A program made the translations under genes and the position numbers. The notes beneath the pieces are model-generated. The model saw only the letters and a program-made list of their open reading frames with translations, was not told the origin of the DNA and did no database searches. 64,000 nt of DNA from Rotaria sp. Silwood1 (taxonomy: Eukaryota; Rotifera; Eurotatoria; Philodinida; Philodinidae). The stretch spans positions 62,001 to 126,000 of the forward strand of contig CAJNOP010000375.1 of assembly GCA_905250075.1 (NCBI GenBank), in the 5' to 3' direction. Shown piece by piece: positions 1-11,326 of this stretch (within the stretch, counting starts at the first letter, position 1; each line of letters opens with the position of its first letter).

Positions 1-739
1 AACTACTATGCATTTGGATTGATCGGTATCTACTAATTTGAGGATATAGATTGGTGTGGCTGTGTATACGAATTTTCCCTTCACGCACACCATAATCCAC
101 AGCAGCTTCACCTAAACTTACGTACCGTTACACAGCCAAAATATACCAAAAAGCGAAAAAGGAATTTAATTTTATATCGAACATTCCTAAAAAGACTACA
201 AGGAGATGCGTATCTGTTGCGCATCATTAAAAGTTTCCTGGATGTGTTAAAATATGTTTACAAGCTACTGCAATAAACATCTACGTATGAACATTTTTGT
301 CTTCATTTCAATTTTTTTAACACCTGAGAGTTTATCTATTTGTGGATCATCTATATTTTGGAGTTTACGCTGGAGAAAAATAAATAGCATTTTTCTTGTC
401 TGCAAAAAGAAAATTATGACTTTTGTTCGTATCTCTTTTATATCATAAATGCATCAAGAGTAGCAACGTGTATGTGTGCAAAGAACTACTTATAAGAGAA
501 AAATGGATCAGAAAATATGATAAGGCAAATTTTATGTTTCAAAGAACAGTTCCTACGACTACAAACCTCACAAAATCTCACCTGAAGTTCAGAAGATAAC
601 AAAGATACGAAGCAAATTTATACTGATGACGACAAATCAATTTTCTTGTATTAATTGACATGAGTACGTATACATTTGAAACTTAACAAATCTTGAAATT
701 GAATAATCACATATACACACAATTTGATAAGAATATATT
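1..739. other. No recognisable gene
   Basis: Nothing convincing in either strand. Open frames are short, hydrophobic and show no family motif. The stretch lies upstream of the ABC-transporter pseudogene and ends in a plausible 3' splice site (TATTCTAG, about 736-743), so it may contain a lost or unrecognised first exon and intron of that gene. Confidence 0.5.
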
Positions 740-3700
740 CTAGGTGAACAACGACAATCATCCCGATTGGATTGGGCTCAATCGTCATGTACAAGATGGA
801 TACAATTACCACTATTGTCATGGGTAACACCTACTCTCTCTTTGAGTAATAAACGCACGCTTGTTGAGAACGATCTTAACGATCTCTCTCTGTCAACGAA
901 AAATGTTCAGTCTTATTGAATAGAGTACATCAATATAGTTCTAACTGGCAAGGTACATGGCATGTATTTATACGAACATTTTATAAGGATTTTAAAATAA
1001 GAATATTGCTCGTTTTCCCACTTATCATGGCTCATATTGCACAGCCATTGCTTATTCTTCATATTGTTCTCTATATTAAAGGTCAATCAGGATTACCTAC
1101 TTACCCTGGTTATTGATTTGCTGTTGCTCTTTGCATTTCTGCAATTCTACAAGCAATTGTTCATCAACAAATCTTCTTTCGAAATGCTCGCATAGGTATG
1201 CGAGTCCGCAATACATCATCATCTATTAGCACTTGTCGACCATCACTATCAAGTAGCTTCGTGCATGCTGTACTGCTAGTACCTTTGGAGGCTCTTGTAA
1301 CGTTTGGTTTCCTTTGGTGAAACATTGGTTTATCAACATTATTTGGCTATGGAGTACTGATTTTATTAGAATCTATGCAGTTCATTTTTAGTAGACAATT
1401 CAGTCGATATCGAAAGACTACAATGGCATGTACAGACAGCCGCGTACAAACGACCAATGAACTTATCAACGGATGTCAAATTATTAAAATGTACAATTGG
1501 GTAGAAGCCATGGAACAACGAGTACGTGAAAGGTGTCGACGTGAATTATCATACATTTACAAAGCGAGCTGCTTAAGAGCTCTTAACACTGCTCTCTCTT
1601 TCGCAACGTTATCTTATATTCTCAACACTAGCATTCTATGTCACGGTCCGAGTTCCAGTAACAATTGCGATGCTACAAGCAACTGAAAAATTTAGTGAAG
1701 TTCGTGTTTCTGCAAGAAGGATCGATCAATTTCTGCAACTTGATATGCTGTTGAATAAGCAGGAAAAAGTGAAAAACAACAACGAAGATGATGCAATCAT
1801 AATGGAAGATGCAGCATTTTCTTGGAAAGATAACCCTTCTTTGTTCTCTCTTAATCTCAAAATCAGAAGAGATGACTTGATCGGAGTGAACGGTGCTATA
1901 GGTGCTGGCAAATCAACGCTACTAGCTGCTATTCTTAGTGAGATCAATCTTATCAGTGAACAGCTGAGACTATATGTTAATTCGATTTCCTACGCCTCAC
2001 AATCGGCATGGACTTTTGCTGGCACTATTCGAGCCAATATTCTTCTCGGCAAACCAAGGGATGAAGAACGTTACAAGCATGTAATCAAGACATGTTGTCT
2101 TGATATTGATCTACAGAATTTCGGTGAAGTTGGCGATCGATTGATCTTTGGCGACAAAGGTGTCAATTTGAGTGGAGGACAGAAAGCTCGAATATCGCTC
2201 GCTCGTGCTCTTTACGCTGATGCTGACTTATATTTACTTGACGATCCACTTGCTGTCGTGGACTCCAAGGTGACCAAGAGCATTTTTGATCAATGCATTG
2301 GTTTTCGTAGTCTTCTTTGTGGAAAGACTCGAATATTAGTTACACACTAGACACATTTTTTAATTGAAACAGATCAAACGATTCTCTTAACGAAAGGTCA
2401 CATTGACGAACTATTTATTGAACAACAGTCTGCAATTGAGCGATCGAATGATACATTAGAAACAGATTCATCCAACGACGAAGAGACAGATTGGATATCT
2501 AATATTGCTGCAACTGATATGAATTCGATTGAAAAAAAGCGAGACAACAAGTTGACGGTGCTATCAAGTGGAGTGTTTGGCTACAGATATTTACTTCACC
2601 ACCTTTACGTTGATTTGGCTTTCTTCTTATGATAATTATTATGCTTGCTAACGAAGCTATGTACGATTTTACAAATAGTTGGCTCGCTTTGTGGTCTGGT
2701 AAAGATGAAAACGAATAATGATCACCACTGTATACTTACATCTATCTTGAAGCTGTATTTGCTACATTGATCGTTGCATTAATACGTACTGGCTATATCT
2801 TCTATATTATGCTGCGTGGTTCAACCTATTTTCACAATCAAATACTCAAAGGTATCCTGTATACTTCGTTACGTTTCTTTCAAAGTAATCCAAGTGAACG
2901 AATATTGAATCGAGCAAGCAAAGACCAACAAGTGTTAGACGAATAGCTGCCTTTGGCGTTAATCGATACTATGCAGTATTTACTAATGACTCTAGGTTTT
3001 ATCGCAATCATTGGAATGACCAACCCATGGGTGCTTCTAATTCTCATTCCAGTGGTTCCCACAGTTTTGTGACTTCTTAGATTTTATATGCGATCTCGTC
3101 GTCATTAGATGGACTCACTAGTATTCGTGCCTTTAATGTTCAAGACGATGTTTTGAATATGTTCATGGAAAGAATCGATACTAATTCACGAGCATACTTC
3201 TTTCTCTTTTCCACTGCACGTTGGTTTGGTTTACGACTCGATCTGGTGGTATCCTTACTCCCTTTAGTTCCTGATATTCTTGCAGTAGTATTGCGCCATC
3301 GAATCGATCCATCGGCAGCAGCAGCACTCAGTATTCGCTATTGTATCACTTTAACAGGTCTTTTTCAATGGTGCATACGACAATCAACCGAAGCTAAACA
3401 TTTCATGACCAGTGCAGAACGTATTCATGAATATGATCAACTTGTACCAGAAAATCAAGGGAACAGTAATGAGAACGATGTTCCTATTCAACCAGCAAAT
3501 GATTGACCTTCTCATGGTATTATCGAATTTAAAAACTACACTTTTCGCTATCGATCAGAACTTGATCCGTTACTCAAAAATCTTAATCTACGAATTGAGT
3601 CTAAGGAAAAGATTGGAGTTATTGGTCGGACAGGTATGATTGCTTTACTTCGGAGAATCTATATGAACAGCATTCCTAATACGAAGAGAGAAACTCGATC

Positions 3701-4617
3701 AGAAACGGAGAGATGTATTTATACTGCATTAAATTTATAAGGAATAATCTGTTCTGATTTTTTGGCGCTTTCTCAGCGACTGCCTTTAAACTGAGGGAAA
3801 AGCGGATATTAGCATTGAAAAAGGAACCCAAACGTTTAGTTTAAGTGATTCGTTGATCAGAAGCTGCATTTTATGAAAAATCTTTTATTGTGTGCATAGA
3901 CGATACGCATGATGCACTTCCAAAGGACCTTGAAGATTGGAATGTGTGATTGCTCTTTGGACGATACTCGTTTGTCAGCATCTGCTTTTCGTCTAGGTGC
4001 TGGAAAGTCATCACTTCTTCAAGCTCTCTTTCGACTTGTCGACCAGTCAGCAATCAACAGATCCCACTCTCATTGATGGTATTGATATTGGACGTCTTTC
4101 ACTTGATTATCTTCGTTCTCATCAAAATTTTATACCACAAGTACCCATACTCTTCTGTGGTACACTTCGATACAATATTGATCTATTCGAACAATTCTCA
4201 GATGATGAATGTCTTACAGCACTTGAAGCTGTTCAACTCAAAGAATTGGTGCGCAACCATCCCGATGGATTCCATCTGTTGGTAGCTGAATCAGGTACCA
4301 ATTTAAGTGCTGGCGAACGCCAACTAATTTGTGTAACTCGAGCCATTCTGAAGAAGAGCCACATGTTACTGATTGATGAGGCTACAGCAAACGTCGACCA
4401 TGCGACCGATAGAATGATTCAAGAGGTGATTGCTGAAAAGTTTCGTGATCGCACTATATTAACGATCGCGCATCGATTAAATACAGTAGTCAATAGTGAT
4501 CGTATTCTTTTGCTACAACAAGGAGAGGTTGCCTACTTCGACGTACCTGGTAATATTAACTCTTTGGTAGCTGTCGAAGCATATATGCGTAAGGAGCCTC
4601 ATCTTTATGTGAACTGA
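740..4617 (+). pseudogene. ABC transporter, subfamily C (MRP-type), broken
   Basis: Remains of a full-length ABCC/MRP exporter with order TMD1-NBD1-TMD2-NBD2. Intact family members use ATP to export organic anions and conjugates across membranes. TMD1 text is readable from about 820 (LSNKRTLVENDLNDLS) through KMYNWVEAMEQ near 1490. NBD1 has Walker A GAIGAGKST (about 1892-1918), the Q-loop near 1995, signature LSGGQKARISLARA (from 2168) and Walker B LYLLDDP. TMD2 lies at about 2560-3480. NBD2 has Walker A split by an intron, signature LSAGERQ (about 4302), Walker B MLLIDEATANVD and H-loop IAHRLNT, ending in TGA at 4615-4617. Lesions include stops near 1114, 1318, 2348 (directly after the NBD1 H-loop His), 2943 and 3504, plus frameshifts near 1650, 3130 and 4055. 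No single intact product is possible. The family call is firm; the substrate is unknown. Confidence 0.9.
3634..3996 (+). other. Intron inside NBD2 Walker A of the ABCC pseudogene
   Basis: The reading GVIGRT runs to 3633, a GT donor (GTATGATT) follows, and after 363 bp the AG of TTTTCGTCTAG precedes GTGCTGGAAAG. Joining the two sides gives GRTGAGKSS, a good Walker A, in phase. It is much longer than the 45-100 bp introns seen elsewhere here. The interior contains only short open frames with no recognised content. Confidence 0.75.
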
Positions 4618-6775
4618 AGCGATCATTCATAATGTATGTTTTTTAGAAGCGTTTGCCTAAAAACAAATGTTCTCCACTTGCGCTTTCCAAATCACCATTC
4701 GGTTAAGGCACACTATACAATCGTTCCATAGAAAAAATAATAAATTTTTTGAAAGATCGTGTCTTTCTTCTCTTATGCCGCCTATCATCCAGAGTTTTCC
4801 ACTTGCTATCTTCGTCTATATATGTTCATGTAAACATCATTATTTTATTATTTAAGGCATCAAGAATTTAGAATGTTAAGACCATCTTGTTTCGTAGGAA
4901 ATAACGCATAGTTGTGCCGCATAAGTGCCATGAATGAATGATTGTTTCTTTACCAGCATGAGAAATAATGTGAGCTCTTGTAGATTCATCATTCGACATG
5001 GTTTTTTTGCGAAACAACGACACTCCATCGATGGTTTGATTATGATCCAGATAGAAGTCACTATCATCAAGAAGATAGAGTTGCCGTTTGAGATAGTTTC
5101 ATATTTTTTTAACCAAAATAATGTCAAAAGACGGCGAGTAAAATAAAAGCTTTTAGGCACAATATGACATTTGGGATAATTTTCTGTTCTTCATTTTGCT
5201 TTAAATGTCTTCTAAACTGCGAAGAAGTATTGGGTTTTTGACTCAAGAAGATTCAATTCTTAGTCGATTGAACTAATCAATGACATAATATAGGCCATCA
5301 GTTACATTGTATTGTGATCAAGAAAATACACATAAATCAAGTCAAGTGTTGCACTTAATTAGTTTGAAACGGTCAGAATATCTGAACAGAAAAGATGTTT
5401 GAGAGCTCCTTAATACAAATATGAACCTACCTTTTTTTGTCGTATTTTCGTAAAGCGCTTTTAACATTCGTTGATGTCGGTGAATGTCACAAGAAAAGCA
5501 ATCGATTGACGCAGTTCGCAGTGAAAATACCGATTTCAGTCTGTGTCGTTGACGAAAGAGTCGAACCAAGTAAACGTGAATAAATCGGATACTCGTGATA
5601 CCTCAGCATAGATCAACAAGTCATGACTAGTGTCATCTCCTGCTTTCGCTTCTTCACTTAAATTATATTTACCATCTCAGAACATTTGTGCTTTTGTCAT
5701 ATGGATAGTAATGTTCAGTTTTGTAGCATTAAAGAACTTTCAATAGAATTTCGATTCACGAAGGGTGTGAGTGTGATTTTAATAGAAAAATTGAAAGCAT
5801 TATGCAACACGTTTCAATTATTTCCTAGACAGTCATCATTCAGTATGTGTAAAATCTCATGCTACATAGTAACAATTCGAATACTATAAGACACCTACAT
5901 ATTTGAAATTGTTTTCAATATGTTGGTCAATAATAAACCAAAATGGAGAATAATGAGTGTGGTTGTACCCACACTCACACTCAGATCGGCTCTGCTACTA
6001 CTTTAAGTATACGATTTTGAGGATGATCTTTTGCAAGAAACGGAACATGAATTATTCGTGCAGCTACTCAGAGCCGAAAAGGTAACGATTGACAACGATG
6101 AAGTCGCTGTCGGGTGATAGAAGAAACGAAAATAACATCATGCATAGGGGAGTAGTAACAATCGTTTCATATGGTAAACGATTTAATATCAATTCGTGAC
6201 TATTTATTGCAATTTCTGCTTAGTGAGTTTTGTCTCTAATGCAGATCGAGCAGTGATTATTCTATTGTGAATACCGATCTGATAAAGAGATATCTCGAAC
6301 AATTATCGACGCGCAACTATTCCACTGACATCTCAGCATCAGCAATCGATCTTGCTGCAACAAAACCATATACTTCGTCTTGTGCCCGTCACTTCAATAT
6401 TCAATATCTCGTCAGTGAAAATTAAAACTTTTCATGCAAATGCATCACTTTCGGTCATTGCAGAAAGTACGAAAACACCAACTCTACCAAGGTGGTCGCA
6501 TACAACTAAGTGCCGGTGTCTAATCATGCTTACGAAAAGAAACTTTACTATGAAAACTGCAGGAAAAGGAAGAAATTTCTCGTGTGCTATTGAGATGAAC
6601 GTGGAATAATCATTGCAGCCACACATCTGGACGAAGAGTAAAATAGTTAAAGCACTCGTCAGCTAGTTTGTGTCTATCTAACGTCGAAGTATCCTAATAG
6701 TCCATAGAGATTTTATATTGAATCATACTTCATCCTATTTCTAAATGGCATCTTGACTGCAATTGAATTTGAAAG
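4618..6775. other. Decayed, coding-like sequence without a callable gene
   Basis: Several stretches read like eroded protein but match no family I know. On the minus strand about 4878-5103 is open for some 75 codons without a start (it includes LYLLDDSDFYLDHNQTIDG). On the minus strand around 5440-5600 a frame contains TEIGIFTANCVNRLL before a stop. On the plus strand 6280-6640 has frame-switching text such as SAIDLAATKPYTSSC and DERGIIIAATHLDEE. Near 5956-5980 there is a small telomere-like hairpin (GAGTGTGG...CCCACACTC). These are probably old pseudogenes. Confidence 0.3.
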
Positions 6776-7570
6776 TTTGAACGTGTACCAATACGAAATG
6801 AGATTAAGCTCGATGGCAAATATCTCGTGAACTCGCTGTTATCTTTCGCTTTAGTACCACTACAATCCATGGTTGCCATCCATAAAGCACTCGTTCCGAA
6901 CTAAAACCTGTGAAACGAACAAAAAGCATTTTTTCCTCAACGTCTCAATGAATAAAGTAACTTGCTTTTACCGTACACCAAAACAGGTAAAATCAATCTG
7001 CAATACTATCAGTATCAATATCCATGGGAGGAGGTGTTCTACAAGGTAAAATCCATTACAACTAAGCAGCAGAACTTTTCTGCTTTTTGTAGGTTCAAAA
7101 GACACAAATGATCGGAAGTTGTTGGGTTTGCAAGGCTCTCTGAAAGGGTTAGAACTCAAAATATCCAAATCTGAGTAGCAGAAAGCATACAATAAATATG
7201 TCACTGGTCTTCGTTCGATTATCAAGCCGTGGTTCTATCGTGGAAAAGCGTACTCCTATGAAAATTACACACTTTATTCAGTGTCGTGTTTTGATGAATG
7301 CATGAAGGACAGACTTCACCAGCAAAGTCATCTGATCTATCGAACGAACTTTTACCTGTCTGATTGTTTGTACTTGTTTCAGTAGTTCACCTATGAATAC
7401 CAGCTGCTCAAAACTGATTCTGATGGTTGCGTCGAGCCATTGCAAGGTGCAGCTCGGCATATGTTCGAGAAGCCTATCCAGGTTGATCGAATCCTCGATG
7501 AATGCTACGTCAGTGCTCGTTTTCAGCTTCGTTTTGGCAATTCAGCGGCTTTGCGCACTGGTTGGCACAC
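6776..7570 (+). pseudogene. Broken gene of unknown family
   Basis: Plus-strand frames carry protein-like text for about 800 bp, interrupted by several stops and frame changes. Examples are RVPIRNEIKLDGKYLVNSLL (about 6780), LRSIIKPWFYRGKAYSYENY (about 7205) and HMFEKPIQVDRILDECYVSA (about 7450). The even residue composition, unlike random AT-rich sequence, is the reason for calling a former gene. I do not recognise the family. It could equally be two adjacent fragments. Confidence 0.3.
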
Positions 7571-8693
7571 GTGACATTCTGTACAAATTCAAAAGTTTTT
7601 GGCGTTTGGTGATGTTTTTGATTTGATTCGTTGTTCCTTTTTAGTAAAGTGGTGCCGATTCTCAGCCTAATATGGATGTTTTGATTCCATCGACAGCAAA
7701 TACAAATTTTGACAAAACCTTGACTGTCGTTCAAAATTTACCGTACAGAATGTAGATTCCTGTCGGTGAAAGTGGTCTACATAAGTTATCTGCTGTATTG
7801 TTCCAGATTTATTTGAATTGAGATCATGCGTCGAGTCATGATTGCTGCGCATATTGGCCGAACAATGGAGTATGAAAAAACACATAATGAGAACACATAC
7901 TTTTTCGTCTGTGTGTTTGAAACTTTTCGTGCGTACCATGATATGTAAGTTGACTTCTTCTCAAACGAGCGCAGATATGTTGGAACATGTGTTTTGCTTT
8001 TCTCTTGATTGACTTGTTTACATAATGGTATGAGTTTCATTCAGTAACACACATTAGCCATTACTTGGAACTAGAAAAGCTTTCTCATTCGCTTTTTAGA
8101 TAAATATTACCGAAACCTCATCTATCACAGCAACGATGATTCATCTGTATGGCAGAATTCTGAAGTAAGAAGCTTTTTTCGACGACTGTCCGCTTCACAA
8201 TGAGTCTAAACCTAACGAACAAGATGTGCTAATGTACAGATACCCTACAAGTCTTCGTGAAGTCTTGCATCTTATCCCTGGACTAGTAAGTATGGTTCAC
8301 TGAAAACGGTGCCATTACACAATCAGACATCGATTCGAAAAATGCGTCAAATGCACAAAGTTCCAATTTTACGTCGTGAAAACGCCAAAAGACATGCAAC
8401 CTTTCAGTGCAAAAATGCGATTTTCTTGTAGCACTATAATCAACAGCTCAATAGTGCCATCTAATGAGACACGTTGAGCTGCACCAAAGCGTTGTGGTAG
8501 CTCTCATCGCACCCACATTCACACCCAATATTGCGTAAAGATCTTGGTTCCTATCTATACAAAATAGTTCAGCAAACAAAGTTTACTGATCTTCAAAAAA
8601 AAACAAGAGGATTAAAGTTGCAAATTGAGTGGTAAATAGTTACATCAAAGACGATGCCTGAATATGGCTTGTTACGTACGAAAAACTCATTGA
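7571..8693. other. No gene; one short coding-like fragment
   Basis: Mostly empty. Around 8145-8290 a plus-strand frame reads EAFFDDCPLHNES and DVLMYRYPTSLREVLHLIPG after one stop. A distant likeness to the longin-type start of HPS4-like proteins crossed my mind, but I cannot support it. A C/A-rich, telomere-like snippet (CACCCACATTCACACCC) lies near 8510. Confidence 0.35.
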
Positions 8694-8990
8694 TTGGGAG
8701 GAATATGTAATACTCGAAACAATCGGGACTGTGCTGTGAATAGGGAGCGGCCGACAAGAAAGGTACTATTCGTGGAAAAACGAAGTCTCGTCAAAGATGA
8801 TGGTGTAGTTAGGTGTGTGTGGGGTACAGCTGCCGGTGCCAGTAATTTTAGATCATCGAACAATGAATGCAGAAAGATACATAAAGAATGTTCTTCCAAA
8901 AGTTCTAGCATCCGGCAAAAAGTTACGAAGCGATTGGACATATCATGAGGATGAATAGTGTGGTGATCATTTGCCTGCATTTATTTCGAA
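8694..8990 (+). mobile_element. Tc1/mariner-type transposase fossil
   Basis: The C-terminal half of a mariner-like DDE transposase is readable in two frames. It starts with NTRNNRDCAVNRE (about 8710) in one frame. It continues with VILDHRTMNAERYIKNVLPK (about 8848) and KKLRSDWTYHEDE, a stop, then CGDHLPAFISK (about 8960) in another. These correspond to the family blocks around the second catalytic Asp (FxQDGAPxH region) and the following NFPAFISKxxWP block. The expected WTYQQDGAPPH segment is degraded (YHEDE then a stop), so the product is inactive. I found no convincing terminal inverted repeats, so the element boundaries are unknown. Confidence 0.75.
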
Positions 8991-9336
8991 GAGCCGTTGA
9001 TGCGAAACAAAAGCAACATTCATAAAAGAAATAAAACGTTCTGTCTAAATTTTTGAACTTCGCACTTAATTTCAGCGTACGACTTCCTTTAATAAAAAAG
9101 AAGTAGTGTTTCGATCAAGTGCAAAAATACTAAGATCGCAGTTTATTCTGAGCCACCCGATAGATATTTGAACGACGGTTTTTGAAAATTTAAGATGCCA
9201 TTTTCAATTCGAAAGACTATCGAGAATAGTTTCACATGATTAGAATATTTTTGAAAAGCATCAGAGAACGCTCAGTTCTCGACTTACTGGAACTAAATCA
9301 ACAAAAGAAACCAAGGGCTACATCACATTAAACAGT
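8991..9336. other. No gene seen
   Basis: Short spacer between the transposase fossil and the 3' end of the dehydrogenase gene. No open frame or repeat stands out. Confidence 0.5.
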
Positions 9337-9342
9337 TTTATT
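9337..9342 (-). promoter_or_regulatory. Probable polyadenylation signal of the SDR gene
   Basis: Reads AATAAA on the minus strand, 29 bases beyond the last coding base of the dehydrogenase. The spacing and orientation fit a eukaryotic poly(A) signal. Confidence 0.5.
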
Positions 9343-9370
9343 AATAACACAAGTTCATAAAATAAATGTA

Positions 9371-10126
9371 TCAGATTTGCCCTCTTCCTCCATCGACAAA
9401 AAGTTCGATACCTGTGACATAACTGCTATCGTCTGAAGCAAGAAACACTGCAGCCTTGGCAGTTTCATCAGGGGTGCCGAGTCGATTCATTGGTACAGTA
9501 GCTATTATATCGGTGATGAAAGTTGTCTTTATTCCTTCGCCATTAACCACACCTCTGAACATTGCTGTGTCGATTGATCCTGGACTCAAAATATTGACTC
9601 GAATGTTGCGCTCTTTTAGATCGACCGCCCAACATCGAGCAAAAGAACGAACAGCCGCCTTCGATGCACTATAAATACTCACATTTGGATGACCTTTGAT
9701 GGAGGAGACAGATCCCATAAGAATGATTGATCCACCGTCAACTAACATTGGCAAAACTTTTTGAACGGTAAATAATACTCCTTTCACGTTAATATTGAAT
9801 GAATCATCAAACTGTTTTTCGGTAATTGAACCAAGCGGCGCAGTCAGACTGACACCGGCATTGGCGACGACGATATGCAGCTGACCTTTCTCTTTCTGAA
9901 TGACATTGTACAGATTATCGAGATCTGCCATATTTGACACATCACACTGCACTGCCGTCACATTTGTATTACCAATCTTTTTGACGGCTTCATCAAGCAT
10001 TTCTTGCCGACGCCCAGTGATGAAAACATGTTCTGCACCCTCAGCGACGAATTGCTGTGCAATGGCCAAACCAATACCTTCAGAAGCACCTGTAATGAGA
10101 GCGACTTTTCTGTCAAGTTTGCCCAT
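9371..10126 (-). CDS. Short-chain dehydrogenase/reductase (classical SDR), intact
   Basis: A 251-residue single-exon NAD(P)-dependent oxidoreductase of usual classical-SDR length, predicted cytosolic. Cofactor motif TGASEGIG is at residues 12-19, Asp62 sits in CDV, and NAG is at 89-91. The catalytic tetrad is Asn113 (NVKG), Ser139, Tyr152 and Lys156 (YSASK), with PG at 182-183 and a C-terminal FVDGG. Arg39-Arg40 after the second strand suggest NADPH preference (inference). The substrate cannot be read from sequence; bacterial SDRs of this type act on sugars, alcohols or 3-oxoacyl groups. The ATG is the first in frame, with TTTTATAG about 35 bases upstream. It has no intron, stop or frameshift, which stands out among the broken neighbours. 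Bacterial-type style and no introns suggest horizontal origin. Confidence 0.92.
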   Translation of the reverse strand: MGKLDRKVALITGASEGIGLAIAQQFVAEGAEHVFITGRRQEMLDEAVKKIGNTNVTAVQCDVSNMADLDNLYNVIQKEKGQLHIVVANAGVSLTAPLGSITEKQFDDSFNINVKGVLFTVQKVLPMLVDGGSIILMGSVSSIKGHPNVSIYSASKAAVRSFARCWAVDLKERNIRVNILSPGSIDTAMFRGVVNGEGIKTTFITDIIATVPMNRLGTPDETAKAAVFLASDDSSYVTGIELFVDGGRGQI

Positions 10127-11326
10127 ATTTCATCGAGTTTTTCTGTTATTATCGGCTGTTTTTTCTATAAAATGACGTACGTGTGTATGTCAATAAACAA
10201 GTCGCGTCACTATCAGGTACTAAGACGTGTCCATACCAGCCACTTATCTCCCATAAGTCACGTCGCAGGACTTTATTCTTATTTTTGACTCATGAAAACA
10301 TAAAGAACATACGCATTTCATTCTCGATTACGTTCTCCATGTAATATGTAGCTTTCTTGTCTTCTGTGCCTTGGGGTGATCGGCTAGTACAGTCAACTGC
10401 TATACTGAGAGTGACGGTAACGTTACTTTTCCCGTTTCTCATTAAATAATAAATACAACAGATCTAACTATGATAACGAAATGATTCACTCTTCATTTTC
10501 GTTATGGCGTGCTTATCGTACTAGTATTTGCACAGAGAAATGTCTTCGTAATGTTGACGTTTTCTTTCTGCTAGATTTTGACTTGCATCATGTTGATGCT
10601 TTTTGCTTGTATTGTCATTGCAGATATCCTCTCCAATTACGTTTAAAATTGTAACCTTACTTGACGTGTTAAATATAATGAAGATTTGCCAACAGGAGAA
10701 GTATCGGATAAATGTCATTCTTGCGTAATGAGTATTCTGAAAGAGTGGCATGTCGTCCTTGACTGTTGATACTGCCTAGCCGAAATGGACGTGATTAACG
10801 CTGGGAAACTAAATTTTTATCTGAGTCAGTGTCATATCAGATCTTTCTAGGTTTAAATGTTCAACCCTGTACCATGTACTGGCGGAGATATTCATATCAG
10901 TTAGTTTTGTGAAATACGATTAGAAATGAGTTTTGATGTTTATAGCGAGAAAAATGAATGCTCCCCCTATCCTAAGTACTAATTTTACCCTGATGACTCT
11001 CGATAAAGACTTAATATCGTTAGACCAATTCAATTATTTTTGGATCAGCTTTCGTATATATTTATGAAAAAGAGTTTGTCGACTTTAGATTAGTTAATAT
11101 AAGAGAAAAAAAGTAAGCAACAATCAGTAAAAATACTTCATTTTAATTTGACTAATAAATTATCTCGAATAGTGGTAAAGATGATGTTAATAAGTTAGCA
11201 GTGGTAACTATGAGTAAAGTGTCATAGACTATTCATCTAAAACAGACTTTTTCAGATTTGATATAAGAAGATAAAATATCTGCTATTCTATCAGGCAAAC
11301 TATCATCAACAAGTTTCTCTTGTGAA
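10127..11326. other. Intergenic region between the SDR and Sir2 genes
   Basis: The two genes diverge from this spacer, so it should hold both promoters. A TTTTATAG box lies just upstream of the SDR start. ATAAAATAT lies near 11271, about 50 bases before the Sir2 ATG. A 76-codon minus-strand open frame (10521-10751) has no recognisable domain and is probably fortuitous. Confidence 0.4.

Noticed and set aside
8145-8290. Likeness to the start of HPS4-like longin-domain proteins
   Set aside because: Only a few residues agree, there is an in-frame stop, and no later conserved block was found.
9456-9674. Plus-strand open frames opposite the SDR gene
   Set aside because: They are antisense shadows of a well-supported gene and have no domain of their own.
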